The notes beneath the pieces were generated by a model, which was given only the letters and a program-made list of their open reading frames with translations, was not told where the DNA came from and did no database searches. DNA of 64,000 bases from contig NC_013204.1 of assembly GCF_000024265.1 (NCBI RefSeq), positions 1,476,180 to 1,540,179 of the forward strand. Reading direction: 5' to 3'. This DNA is from Eggerthella lenta DSM 2243 (GTDB taxonomy: Bacteria > Actinomycetota > Coriobacteriia > Coriobacteriales > Eggerthellaceae). Made by a program: the position numbers and the translations under genes. Below, piece by piece: positions 52,498 to 60,332 of this stretch (positions within the stretch are counted from its first letter, which is position 1; every line of letters begins with the position of its first letter).

Positions 52498-53996
52498 GGT
52501 AGCGTCCCGAAAGTTGGTGTATCAATCCGTTTCTGGAGGGCGGGCGAAGCCTGCCCGAGAAAAACGGACATCGTCTAGAATCGTCAATCACCACAAAAGA
52601 CAGATTCGAAGGAAGGCGATGCCCGCTATGGACACTCTACTATTCAACGACCCCGAAGTGAAGGGGCTCGCGTTCGCGATCCTCGAGGAATGCACCGACC
52701 TGCAGGCCTTCGGGCGCAGGATGCTCGAGCTCCTGGCGAACGCCGCGATGTCGGCGAAGGCCGACGAGGCGTGCAACGCCCCCTACGGGGAGCGCGACGA
52801 GGGGCGCGTCAACTCGCGCAACGGCTACCGGGAGCGGGGGCTCTCGACCGCCGCGGGCGACGTCACCCTCAAGATTCCGAAGCTGCGCCGAGGCTCGTTC
52901 TTCCCCGAGGACCTGATCGAGCGCTACTGCAGGGTGGACCGGGCGCTCGTCGCGGCGGTGGCCGAGATGTACGTCATGGGGATATCGACGCGCAAGGTGG
53001 AGGCCGTCGCGGGCGAGCTCGGCGTGAGGTCGATGTCGAAGTCGCAGGTGTCGCGCCTGTGCGAGTGCCTGGACGCCGAGGTGGACGCGTTCAGGAGGCA
53101 GCGCTTCGACGGGGTGCGCTTCGCCTACCTGTGGCTCGACGCCACCTACGTGAAGTGCCGCGTGGAGGGGCGCTCGGCGTCCCAGGCCGTCGTGACCGCG
53201 ATCGGGCTCGACGACACGGGCCACAAGCGCTTCGTCGGCGTGGACTGCGTGGACACGGAGAGCCACGCCGGGTGGAAGGCGTTCCTCTCCGGCCTGAGGG
53301 CGCGCGGCGTCGACGGCGTGCGCCTCGTCGTCTCGGACGCCCACGAAGGGCTCGCGAAGGCGATAGCCGAGACGTTCCAAGGAGCGGCCTGGCAGCGCTG
53401 CGTCACGCACCTCATGCGCAACGTGGCGGGCCGCATCCACAGGAAGGACGACCAGAGAAAGGCGCGCGAGGCCATGAAGGCCGTCTTCGCGCAGAAGAGC
53501 CCCGTCCTCGTGCGGGCGTGCTACCAAGAGGCGACCGAGGAGGTGCTGAAGATCTCGAGGGCGGCCGGAAACGTGCTCTTGGAGGCCGAGGAGGCGGCGC
53601 TCGCCTACCTGGCGTTCCCGGCCACGCACCGCACCAAGATCCGCACCAACAACGTCCAGGAGAGGGCCAACCGCGAGATCAAGCGCAGGACGCGCGTCGT
53701 GCAGGGGTTCCCCTCGCGCGAGTCGCTCATCCGCCTGGTGGGAGCGGCGCTCATCGAGGCCGACGAGGAGTGGTCGGCGCGCTGCGTCATCTCCAGGCCC
53801 TCGCTCGCGCACGCCTGGAAGGCCCAGGAGCGCGAGGCCCCCGGCGAGGCCGAGGTGCTCGCCGCCCGCGAGGCGGCGCGCAAGATCATAGGGAGCGCCA
53901 TTGACCCGAAGGAGGACGAAGGCTAAGATTCACCTCGCAAGGGTGCCGGCGATTCTCCGGCGATGGCCCTGATACACCACGATTCGGGACGCGGCC
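52498..53996 (+). mobile_element. IS256-family insertion sequence, complete
   Basis: 1499 bp bounded by imperfect 27-bp inverted repeats: left GGTAGCGTCCCGAA...TGGTGTATCA (52498-52524) and right, reverse complement, GGCCGCGTCCCGAA...TGGTGTATCA (53970-53996), 22 of 27 matching. It is flanked by the 8-bp duplication ATCCTTTT, as expected for IS256-type transposition. It carries one intact transposase. Insertion is in the intergenic space downstream of the MutY-like gene and breaks no gene that can be recognised. Confidence 0.9.
52619..53926 (+). CDS. IS256-family transposase
   Basis: 435 aa from ATG 52619 (SD GAAGGAAGG), a usual length. DDE-type catalytic residues: Asp in FAYLWLDATYVK, Asp in VRLVVSDAHEGLAKAI, and Glu in NNVQERANREIKRRTRVVQGFPS; a C-x2-H-like site, AWQRCVTHLMRN, lies between. 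It makes double-strand cuts at the IS ends and integrates with 8-9 bp duplications. The reading frame is intact, so the element is probably active or recently so. Confidence 0.95.
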   Translation: MPAMDTLLFNDPEVKGLAFAILEECTDLQAFGRRMLELLANAAMSAKADEACNAPYGERDEGRVNSRNGYRERGLSTAAGDVTLKIPKLRRGSFFPEDLIERYCRVDRALVAAVAEMYVMGISTRKVEAVAGELGVRSMSKSQVSRLCECLDAEVDAFRRQRFDGVRFAYLWLDATYVKCRVEGRSASQAVVTAIGLDDTGHKRFVGVDCVDTESHAGWKAFLSGLRARGVDGVRLVVSDAHEGLAKAIAETFQGAAWQRCVTHLMRNVAGRIHRKDDQRKAREAMKAVFAQKSPVLVRACYQEATEEVLKISRAAGNVLLEAEEAALAYLAFPATHRTKIRTNNVQERANREIKRRTRVVQGFPSRESLIRLVGAALIEADEEWSARCVISRPSLAHAWKAQEREAPGEAEVLAAREAARKIIGSAIDPKEDEG

Positions 53997-54004
53997 ATCC
54001 TTTT
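53997..54004 (+). repeat. Right target-site duplication of the IS256-family element
   Basis: ATCCTTTT, identical to 52490-52497. Confidence 0.85.
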
Positions 54005-54392
54005 CTTGCAGGGCGGCGTTTTCGAGCGCTTTGGACGCAAAACGGTACCCATGGCAATCCTGACGGCGGAATCAGGTTACGAGAAGCTCGCTGAATAGTA
54101 CCCACCTGGGGTTTTGCACGTGATCCTGATCGGACGGCATGCAAAACAGGTCTCGAGATTGTCATGGGGGCTGATTCGCGCCCAATCTCGCCGGGCTTCC
54201 CGCCGCGATCGGAGCGCATGGTCGAGCGAGCTGAATCTATGCAGCGCGCCGCGCGACCTACCGAGTGCCGCCGGGCGGACTCTCCCTATTCAATCGCGTA
54301 CGCATTGCTCCTCGATAGTTTCTTGTGCGCGAAATAGCGTTTCTTGCATGATTCTTGCATACGATTCTTGACTTTCATGTGTTAGAATATGC
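54005..54392. other. Gene-less stretch between the IS and the mntP riboswitch
   Basis: Contains a possible degenerate palindromic repeat (GCAAAACGGTACCC at 54037 against GGGGTTTTGC at 54109-54118, then GCAAAACAGGT at 54141) and, near its end, three near-direct repeats of TTCTTGCAT/TTCTTGACT (54341-54373) just upstream of an extended -10 TGTTAGAAT (54380-54388) that should drive mntP. No convincing coding sequence. Confidence 0.5.
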
Positions 54393-54548
54393 CGCATCCC
54401 GTGGGGGAGTAGTCGGCCTTGAACGAGGCGGCTGCGTCAACATGCTGCTTCCGCTCGAAGCTGGCGCAACCTTAAACGACAAGACTCGCGGTGTGGCGCA
54501 CGCGTCGCACCGCTCATCATGCAGCCGGCGCGCACGCCGGTATTTTTA
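54393..54548 (+). promoter_or_regulatory. Manganese-sensing yybP-ykoY riboswitch upstream of mntP
   Basis: Two conserved signatures of the yybP-ykoY aptamer lie in order: GGGGAGTAG (54404-54412) and GTCAACATGCTG (54436-54447), the loops that bind Mn2+. The CAAGACTCGC segment then closes the structure. It is followed by a terminator hairpin CCGGCG-CGCA-CGCCGG plus TATTTTTA (54525-54547). High manganese should stabilise the aptamer, prevent termination and switch on the exporter. The gene downstream is exactly the exporter this riboswitch usually controls. Confidence 0.9.
54524..54548 (+). terminator. Expression-platform terminator of the manganese riboswitch
   Basis: Stem CCGGCG (54525-54530) / CGCCGG (54535-54540), loop CGCA, then TATTTTTAT. 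Confidence 0.8.
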
Positions 54549-54608
54549 TGCCCAAACCGTGGAGTGCGGGGCGGCCAGGGGAGCCGCAAGCGGACGAGAG
54601 GAAAACCC

Positions 54609-55187
54609 ATGGGATTCGTGGAGCTGTTGTTGCTGGCGATCGGTTTGTCGATGGATGCGTTCGCCGTGTCGGTATGCAAAGGCCTGTGCATGAAGCGGCT
54701 CAACCTGCGCCAGGCGACGGTCGTCGCGCTGTTCTTCGGCGGCTTCCAGGCGCTCATGCCGCTTGTCGGATGGGCGCTGGGCACGCAGTTCGAGCAGTTC
54801 ATCACGCCGGTGGATCATTGGATCGCCTTCGTGCTTTTGGCCCTCATCGGCGGGAAGATGCTGTGGGACGCCTTCCATGAGGACGACGAGGAGCTGTCCT
54901 GCCCGGCTGACGGCAAGCTCGACCTGCGCGAGCTCGTGATGCTCGCCGTCGCCACGAGCATCGACGCGCTGGCCGTGGGCATCACGTTCGCGTTCTTGCG
55001 CGTGGACATCCTCACGTCCGTGGGGCTGATCGGCGTCACGACGTTCGCCCTGTCCATCGTCGGCGTTGCCGTGGGCCACCGCTTCGGCGCCCGCTACGAG
55101 AAGCCCGCCACCGTCGCCGGCGGCATCGTCCTCATCCTCATCGGCCTCAAGATCCTGCTGGAACACCTGGGGATCATAGCCTTCTAG
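54609..55187 (+). CDS. mntP: Manganese efflux pump MntP
   Basis: 192 aa from ATG 54609 (SD GAGAGG). Six helices in two inverted halves, each with the family's acidic motif: GLSMDAFAVSVCKGL near residue 13 and VATSIDALAVGITFAFL near 118, whose Asp residues bind Mn2+. A cytoplasmic His/Asp/Glu-rich loop (FHEDDEELSC) lies between the halves. It exports excess manganese and is controlled by the riboswitch in front. Confidence 0.95.
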   Translation: MGFVELLLLAIGLSMDAFAVSVCKGLCMKRLNLRQATVVALFFGGFQALMPLVGWALGTQFEQFITPVDHWIAFVLLALIGGKMLWDAFHEDDEELSCPADGKLDLRELVMLAVATSIDALAVGITFAFLRVDILTSVGLIGVTTFALSIVGVAVGHRFGARYEKPATVAGGIVLILIGLKILLEHLGIIAF

Positions 55188-55254
55188 AAGCCGGACGAGA
55201 CGTAGACTCCGTCTTTTACCTTCTTCGTCTCGCTTTTCTCGCCGAACTCAGGAC

Positions 55255-55339
55255 GCGAAGCGGCGCGGGGCTCCCACCAAGCGAGTTCCGCAGCGAAGCG
55301 AGGACTGTTTGAGCGACTGGGCGTCCCGCGCCGCTTCGC
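55255..55339. repeat. Palindrome with 15-bp perfect arms between convergent mntP and pheA
   Basis: GCGAAGCGGCGCGGG (55255-55269) and CCCGCGCCGCTTCGC (55325-55339) are perfect inverted repeats around a 55-bp loop. No T-run, but the position between two converging genes suggests it blocks or ends transcription from both sides. The arms do not match the other repeat families in the window. Confidence 0.65.
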
Positions 55340-55353
55340 GCCGCGCAGGTTGG

Positions 55354-56205
55354 CTACATAATAGGATAGCTTCCCAGCACCTTGACCTCGCGCAGCTTGA
55401 GGCGCAGGCAGTTGAGCGCGGTCTGCACGGCAAGGTCGTTCACGTTCTCCTTGAACTCGATGAAGAACATGTAGTCGCCGAGCGCCTGCTTGGTAGGGCG
55501 CGACTGGATCATCGACAGGTTGATGCCCGCGTAGGCGAACTCCGACAGGATCATGTTCAGCGTGCCGGCGCGGTCCACCTGCAAGAACAGCGCGAGCGAG
55601 GTCTTGTAGCGATCGCCGGTGAACACGGGGGGATGCCCCTGGCGGCCGATGAGCGCGAACGACGTCTGATTCCCGAAATGATCCTCGATCTCGCGCTCCT
55701 CGACGCGCGCGCCGTACAGCTCGGCCGCGAACGCGTTGGCGATACCCGCGACGCGCGGGTTCTCCATGACCAGCCGCGCGCTCTCGGCGGTGGACGACGT
55801 GGTGATGGTGGACCTGCCCGGTAGGCGCTCGCTCAGGAAGCGGCGGCACTGCGCGAGCCCCTGGGCGTGCGAGGCCACCGTGGCAACGTCCTCGATCTTC
55901 GCGTCGGGGTGCATGACAAGGCAATGGTGGATGTCGATGACCTCTTCGCCGAGGATGGTGGCCGAGCTTTTGAAGGAGAAGTTGTCCAGCGTGGCCGTGA
56001 CGGACCCTTCGAGCGAGTTCTCCTTCGCCACCACGCCGAACTCGCATTTGCCGCGATCGACGCAGTCGAACACTTCGTCGAACGAGGCGCACTCGAACAG
56101 GTTTGGCTCGTCGATGCCGAGGCGGGCTGCGAACGCGCGCGCGGCTTCGTCGGTGTAGGTTCCGGCAGGGCCGAGGTAGGCGAATACGGGTTCGGTTGAA
56201 GCCAT
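55354..56205 (-). CDS. pheA: Prephenate dehydratase
   Basis: 283 aa from ATG 56205 (SD AAGGATTGG). Converts prephenate to phenylpyruvate for phenylalanine. The catalytic domain (1-180) shows FAYLGPAGTYTDEAA, VVAKENSLEGSVTATLDNF and the NQTSFALIG segment with the catalytic Thr in TSF (TIT-SSTAES before it). A C-terminal ACT domain (KTSLALFLQVDRAGTLNMILSEFAYAGINLSMIQSRP) binds phenylalanine, so feedback inhibition is expected. No chorismate mutase is fused. Single-gene transcript. Confidence 0.95.
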   Translation of the reverse strand: MASTEPVFAYLGPAGTYTDEAARAFAARLGIDEPNLFECASFDEVFDCVDRGKCEFGVVAKENSLEGSVTATLDNFSFKSSATILGEEVIDIHHCLVMHPDAKIEDVATVASHAQGLAQCRRFLSERLPGRSTITTSSTAESARLVMENPRVAGIANAFAAELYGARVEEREIEDHFGNQTSFALIGRQGHPPVFTGDRYKTSLALFLQVDRAGTLNMILSEFAYAGINLSMIQSRPTKQALGDYMFFIEFKENVNDLAVQTALNCLRLKLREVKVLGSYPIM

Positions 56206-56548
56206 GGGTCCAATCCTTCTATCGGGGTTCTCGGTTATTCGTGCTTGTGCTATCATACCCGTCTTCACGACAAGATGAACGGCGGTGAACGAGAAACCAA
56301 CGGGAGTTCTCACCTGTTAGCGGTATGCATAGAGAGGGGCGAAAAAAGTATCCCCCTGCATGAAAATGCATAAAGTAGCTAATCAAGTGTATAACTCATG
56401 TTACGTGGATGTTGATGCGTAACATTTTTCAGCCACTTGCGGGTCAAACGTTGCGCTCGCGCCCTCGCTGTTCGTTTTAATTCTGGAGTCGTGGAAAATA
56501 CTGAATCAGCAAGCATTGGAAGACGAGAGCACCTGAGGAGGTGTGCAC
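56206..56548. promoter_or_regulatory. Regulatory region upstream of the membrane hydrogenase
   Basis: 343 bp without a gene, AT-rich from 56340 to 56430. It holds a perfect inverted repeat TGTTACG (56399-56405) / CGTAACA (56418-56424) with a 12-bp spacer, the size of a dimeric regulator site, and a small hairpin TGCAT-GAAA-ATGCA (56357-56370). The hydrogenase start is 125 bp beyond, preceded by AGGAGGTG. Confidence 0.5.
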
Positions 56549-57781
56549 ATGGAAACAGAGGCCACAGTTTCAGAGTTTCAGAACATGCTTTCCGCGCGCG
56601 GCGTCAGCCGCCGCAGCTTCATGAAGCTCTGCGGCGCCGTTGCGGTCGCGGCCGGATTGTCCGAGCTCGCTGCGCCGCGCGTGGCGCAGGCCCTCGAGAA
56701 ATCTGTGATCGGCGCAACGAAGGGCAAGCTGTATCCGGTTATCTGGATCGAGGGCGCGTCGTGCACGGGTTGTACCGAGTCGTTTGCGCAGGTCGAGACG
56801 CCGGATGCGGCTTCGATCGTGCTGGACATGATCTCGCTCAACTACTCCGAGACCCTGTCGGCGGCAGCCGGCTGGTCGATGGAGGAGGCCAAGGAGCAGA
56901 CGATCGAGGCCGGCAATTACATCCTCGTGTACGAGGGAGCTGTGCTGGAAGGCTGGGGAGGCCAGGCTCTGCGCGTCGCCGACAAGCCCGGTACGGAGCA
57001 TCTGATCGAGGCTGCCGAGAAAGCCAACGCCGTAGTCGCGCTGGGTTCCTGCGCGGTCAACGGCGGCTGGATGGGCGCTCATCCCAACCAGGCGGGTGCG
57101 CTCGGCGTGCAGGCGTTCCTGAAGAAGGCCGGCATCAACACGCCGGTTGTGAACGTTCCCGGTTGCCCGGCCAACCCCGAGTGGCTCGTGGCCGTGCTGG
57201 CGGACGTGATCTTCCTTGAGAAGCTTCCCGCGCTCAACAGCGAGGACAAGCCTGCCGGCATCTTCGACCAGACGATCCACGACAACTGCGAGCGCCGCGG
57301 CCACTTCGAGAACGGCGAGTTCGTGTACAAGTTCGGCTCCGAGGAAGAGGCCAAGGGATACTGCCTGTACCCGCTTGGCTGCCGCGGACCTCAGACGAAG
57401 GCGAACTGCGGCGTGACCATGTGGAACAACCGTCGCAGCTGGTGCGTGCAGTCCGGCGCTCCCTGCATCGGATGCTGCGAGGCCAACCCGAACGATCCCG
57501 GCCATAACTGGGTCGAGGTCAACACCCCGTTCTACAAGCGTCATCGCGACCTGCGCATCGGCGACTGGATGGTTCAGCCCGGCACTATCGCGCTCGGCAT
57601 CACCGGCATTCTTGCCGCGGCCCTCGTGGTGCACGGTTTCGGCATGAAGATCACCGGCCGCATGGACGGCGGCGCCGACTTCGAGAAGGTGCGCGGCTGG
57701 GACGCGAAGCATCCCGACAAGTCCATCGGCAAGTACGACGAGGCCGACCTTAACAACGACGACAAAAAAGAAGGGAGGTAA
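56549..57781 (+). CDS. hyaA: Membrane-bound [NiFe] hydrogenase small subunit, Tat-exported
   Basis: 410 aa from ATG 56549, 7 nt after AGGAGGTG. The twin-arginine signal SRRSFMKLCGAVAVAAGL (RR at 21-22) sends the folded enzyme outside the membrane. Proximal cluster: SCTGC (C72, C75) then GSCAVNGG and PGCPANPEW. The distal and medial clusters are in CERRGHFENG...YCLYPLGCRGPQTKANC and CIGCCEANPND. A C-terminal helix (about 355-375) anchors it to the cytochrome b subunit. It is a group 1 uptake-type H2-oxidising module passing electrons to the membrane quinone pool; that role is from family knowledge. Confidence 0.95.
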   Translation: METEATVSEFQNMLSARGVSRRSFMKLCGAVAVAAGLSELAAPRVAQALEKSVIGATKGKLYPVIWIEGASCTGCTESFAQVETPDAASIVLDMISLNYSETLSAAAGWSMEEAKEQTIEAGNYILVYEGAVLEGWGGQALRVADKPGTEHLIEAAEKANAVVALGSCAVNGGWMGAHPNQAGALGVQAFLKKAGINTPVVNVPGCPANPEWLVAVLADVIFLEKLPALNSEDKPAGIFDQTIHDNCERRGHFENGEFVYKFGSEEEAKGYCLYPLGCRGPQTKANCGVTMWNNRRSWCVQSGAPCIGCCEANPNDPGHNWVEVNTPFYKRHRDLRIGDWMVQPGTIALGITGILAAALVVHGFGMKITGRMDGGADFEKVRGWDAKHPDKSIGKYDEADLNNDDKKEGR

Positions 57782-57787
57782 GCCCTT

Positions 57788-59452
57788 ATGACTCGTTCAG
57801 TCATCGACCCGATTACCCGTATCGAAGGCCATCTCCGCGTCGAGATGGAAGTGACCAACGGCAAGGTTTCCGATGCCTGGGTGTCCGGCGGCTGCTTCCG
57901 CGGCATGGAGATGGTCGTCGAGAACCGCACGCCCGAGGATGCTGCCCAGATCGTGCAGCGCATCTGCGGCGTGTGCCCGGTGTCCCACGCCCACTCGTCC
58001 GCTATCGCGGCCGAAAAAGCCTACGGCATCAAGATCTCGAACAACGCGCGCATCATCCGCAACCTGCTGGAAGGCGCGCAGTTCCTGCACAGCCATATCC
58101 TGTGGTTCTACAACCTGGCTGCCCTCGACTACGTGAACCCGCTGAACGCCCTCAAGGCCGATCCGGCGGACGCTTACGACCTTGCTCAGGCTGCAGGCAC
58201 CTCCATGAACAGCGACTTCGTCGCGCTCAAGGAGCGTCTGGCGAATTTCGCCGACAACGGCCAGCTGTCCATCTTCTCCGGCAACTGGTTCGACGCGGAG
58301 GACGGCACGGCTTACCAGCTGCCGCCCGAGCTCGACCTCATCTGCACGGCTCACTACCTTGAGGCGCTGACGATGCAGGCCAAGGCTTCGCAGATCTCCG
58401 CTATCATCGGCGGAAAGATGCCGCACGTCATGACGCTGGTACCGGGCGGCACGGCCTTCGTGCCCACCGATCAGAAGCTTGACGAGTTGAAAGCCCTTGC
58501 CGATGAGATTTACGACTGGGTCGAGTCGACCATGATCCCCGACACCCTTGCTATCGCGCCGTACTACATCGATGCGTTGAACTGGGGAAAGGGCTGCGGC
58601 CGCTATGTGGCTTGGGGCGTGTTCGAGGGCCCGGGCGACTACGCCAGCTACACCGAGCAGATGGCGAACCGCTACCTGCCCATGGGCGTCATCGACGACA
58701 AGCTCAACCTCTCCGACGTGCAGGAGAATCTCATCACCGAGTACATGGGCCGCTCCTGGTACAAGGGCGATGCCACGTACACGTCGCCGTACTTCGTCAC
58801 CGAGCCGGAGTACACCGAGTACAACGTCGAGGACCGCTACACGTGGGTCAAGTGCCCCGCCTACGACGGCAAGCCTTACGAGGCTGGCGGGCTTTCCCGC
58901 GTCTTGGCCGCGTACAAGCGCAACGTGCCGTTCGTGGTCGAGCAGGTTGACGGCCTTCTGGAAGCGCTCGGCGCTCCCGGGCAGATCGGGGTCGCGCAGT
59001 CGACGCTCGGCCGCACCGCCGTTCGCCAGATCGAGACGCTCTACATCGCCGGCCTCATGAAGGACTGGGTTGCCGAGCTCATCGAGGCGCTGAAGAGCGG
59101 CGACAGCGAGTACTTCCGCGAGCCGTCCACCATCACCGGCGCCGGCACGGGCTTCTGGGAGGCTCCGCGCGGCGCGCTCTACCACTCCGAGAGCATCAAG
59201 GACGGCAAGATCGAGGGTTATCAGATCATCATCCCGACGACGTGGAACCTCGCTCCCATCAACGAGAGCGGCGAGCACGGCCCGATGGAGCAGGCGCTTA
59301 TCGGCAACCCGGTGGGCGACATCGAGAAGCCGATCAACGCGCTGCGCACGGTGCACAGCTTCGACCCCTGCACGGCCTGCGCGGTGCACATCACCGAGCC
59401 GGCGACGGGCAAGAGCTTCGAGACCGTCACGAGCCCTTGGGGGGTGAAGTAA
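57788..59452 (+). CDS. hyaB: Membrane-bound [NiFe] hydrogenase large subunit
   Basis: 554 aa. Nickel ligands in RICGVCPVSHAHSS (C60, C63) and DPCTACAVH (526-534). After H534 there are 20 more residues (ITEPATGKSFETVTSPWGVK), the peptide removed by a HyaD-type endopeptidase once nickel is inserted; such a protease gene is 2 kb downstream. It has no export signal of its own and travels with the Tat-bearing small subunit. Lies 6 nt after hyaA with SD GGGAGG. Confidence 0.96.
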   Translation: MTRSVIDPITRIEGHLRVEMEVTNGKVSDAWVSGGCFRGMEMVVENRTPEDAAQIVQRICGVCPVSHAHSSAIAAEKAYGIKISNNARIIRNLLEGAQFLHSHILWFYNLAALDYVNPLNALKADPADAYDLAQAAGTSMNSDFVALKERLANFADNGQLSIFSGNWFDAEDGTAYQLPPELDLICTAHYLEALTMQAKASQISAIIGGKMPHVMTLVPGGTAFVPTDQKLDELKALADEIYDWVESTMIPDTLAIAPYYIDALNWGKGCGRYVAWGVFEGPGDYASYTEQMANRYLPMGVIDDKLNLSDVQENLITEYMGRSWYKGDATYTSPYFVTEPEYTEYNVEDRYTWVKCPAYDGKPYEAGGLSRVLAAYKRNVPFVVEQVDGLLEALGAPGQIGVAQSTLGRTAVRQIETLYIAGLMKDWVAELIEALKSGDSEYFREPSTITGAGTGFWEAPRGALYHSESIKDGKIEGYQIIIPTTWNLAPINESGEHGPMEQALIGNPVGDIEKPINALRTVHSFDPCTACAVHITEPATGKSFETVTSPWGVK

Positions 59453-59453
59453 C

Positions 59454-60152
59454 ATGGCGCACTTGGCACATTACCGCGAAGCGCATCCGATGCCCTTCGT
59501 CATCACGCACTGGATCAACCTTGTTGCGATGATCCTCCTGATCATCACGGGCTTCAGCATCCACTTCCCGTTCTGGGGCGGCTTCATGGGCATAGCCCGC
59601 GGAGTTCATGTGTTCCTGGGCTTCGTGCTGTTCATCAACTGCATCGTCCGCGTGATCATGGCTTTCTTCGTGAAGTCCGCGCCGGATGGCGGCACCCGCT
59701 ACCAGGTCACGGACTACAAGACGTGGCTGCCGCAGGCTGACAACCGTCACCAGCTGGGCGCGTGGATTCGCTACTATCTGTTCTTCAAGAAGGATCACCC
59801 GCTGGGCGCCAAGCTCGGCGTGCCTCAGAAGATCAGCTACCTGGCCATCCCCATCCTCATCATCGTGATGTTCTACACGGGTCTCGCCCTGTGGGCTCCG
59901 ACGATGAACTGGGCGTTCTTTGCGGCAGGCACTGATCTGGTGGGCGGCCTCATGTCGATGCGCATCATCCACTACTTCATGATGTACATCTTCATCTGCT
60001 TCATGCTCATCCATATCTACCTGGCGAACATCGAGGGCATCTCTCCGACGCTGCTCATGTTCTTCTGGAAAGAGCACGGCGGTCTGGTGTACGACCCCGA
60101 GAAGCACACCATCGTGGGCGAGGACGACCTCAAGCACGGCGAAAAGGCGTAA
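59454..60152 (+). CDS. hyaC: Hydrogenase cytochrome b subunit
   Basis: 232 aa, starting 1 nt after the large-subunit stop. Four membrane helices with heme-ligand candidates: H19 in VITHWINLVAMIL, H52 in RGVHVFLGFVLF, and HYFMMYIFICFMLIHIYLANI near 178-197. It accepts electrons from the small subunit and reduces quinone in the membrane. It ends the structural operon, with a strong terminator after it. Confidence 0.93.
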   Translation: MAHLAHYREAHPMPFVITHWINLVAMILLIITGFSIHFPFWGGFMGIARGVHVFLGFVLFINCIVRVIMAFFVKSAPDGGTRYQVTDYKTWLPQADNRHQLGAWIRYYLFFKKDHPLGAKLGVPQKISYLAIPILIIVMFYTGLALWAPTMNWAFFAAGTDLVGGLMSMRIIHYFMMYIFICFMLIHIYLANIEGISPTLLMFFWKEHGGLVYDPEKHTIVGEDDLKHGEKA

Positions 60153-60174
60153 GCTTCCAGCTTCGGCACTGACG

Positions 60175-60204
60175 AAAGGACCCGGGAAACCGGGTCCTTT
60201 CACG
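60175..60204 (+). terminator. Terminator of the membrane hydrogenase operon
   Basis: Perfect 11-bp stem AAAGGACCCGG (60175-60185) / CCGGGTCCTTT (60190-60200), short loop, TTT then CACG. Confidence 0.8.
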
Positions 60205-60244
60205 TCCGGAGTGGGGCGGGGAATCGCGTGCCAGGGGTGTGTGG

Positions 60245-60301
60245 AGGGGACGGGGGATTTGACGCACCAGGGGACTTCGTGTGTCAAATCCCCCGTCCCC
60301 T
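60245..60301. repeat. 57-bp near-perfect palindrome
   Basis: Nineteen-bp perfect arms AGGGGACGGGGGATTTGAC (60245-60263) and the reverse complement ending at 60301. Pairing continues inward through GCAC/GTGT with one G-T, giving a stem of about 23 bp and a loop of about 11. It has no T-run. It lies between the converging cytochrome b and FMN reductase genes. Confidence 0.8.
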
Positions 60302-60332
60302 CGACACGCGCTCAAGATGAGGGAGGTCCTCG

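Noticed and set aside
54034-54152. A fourth copy of the GGTTTGG-type element near the IS
   Set aside because: GCAAAAC/GTTTTGC arms are present but short, spacing is 86 bp instead of about 140, and the TTTGGyA core is missing; recorded only as a possible degenerate repeat.
54368-54388. TTGACT and TAGAAT as a promoter pair for mntP
   Set aside because: The spacer is only 9 bp. The TAGAAT is more plausible as an extended -10 with TGT in front, or with a different upstream contact.
54355-54693. Small open frame across the riboswitch
   Set aside because: It overlaps the conserved Mn aptamer and terminator and runs out of frame with mntP; no protein features.
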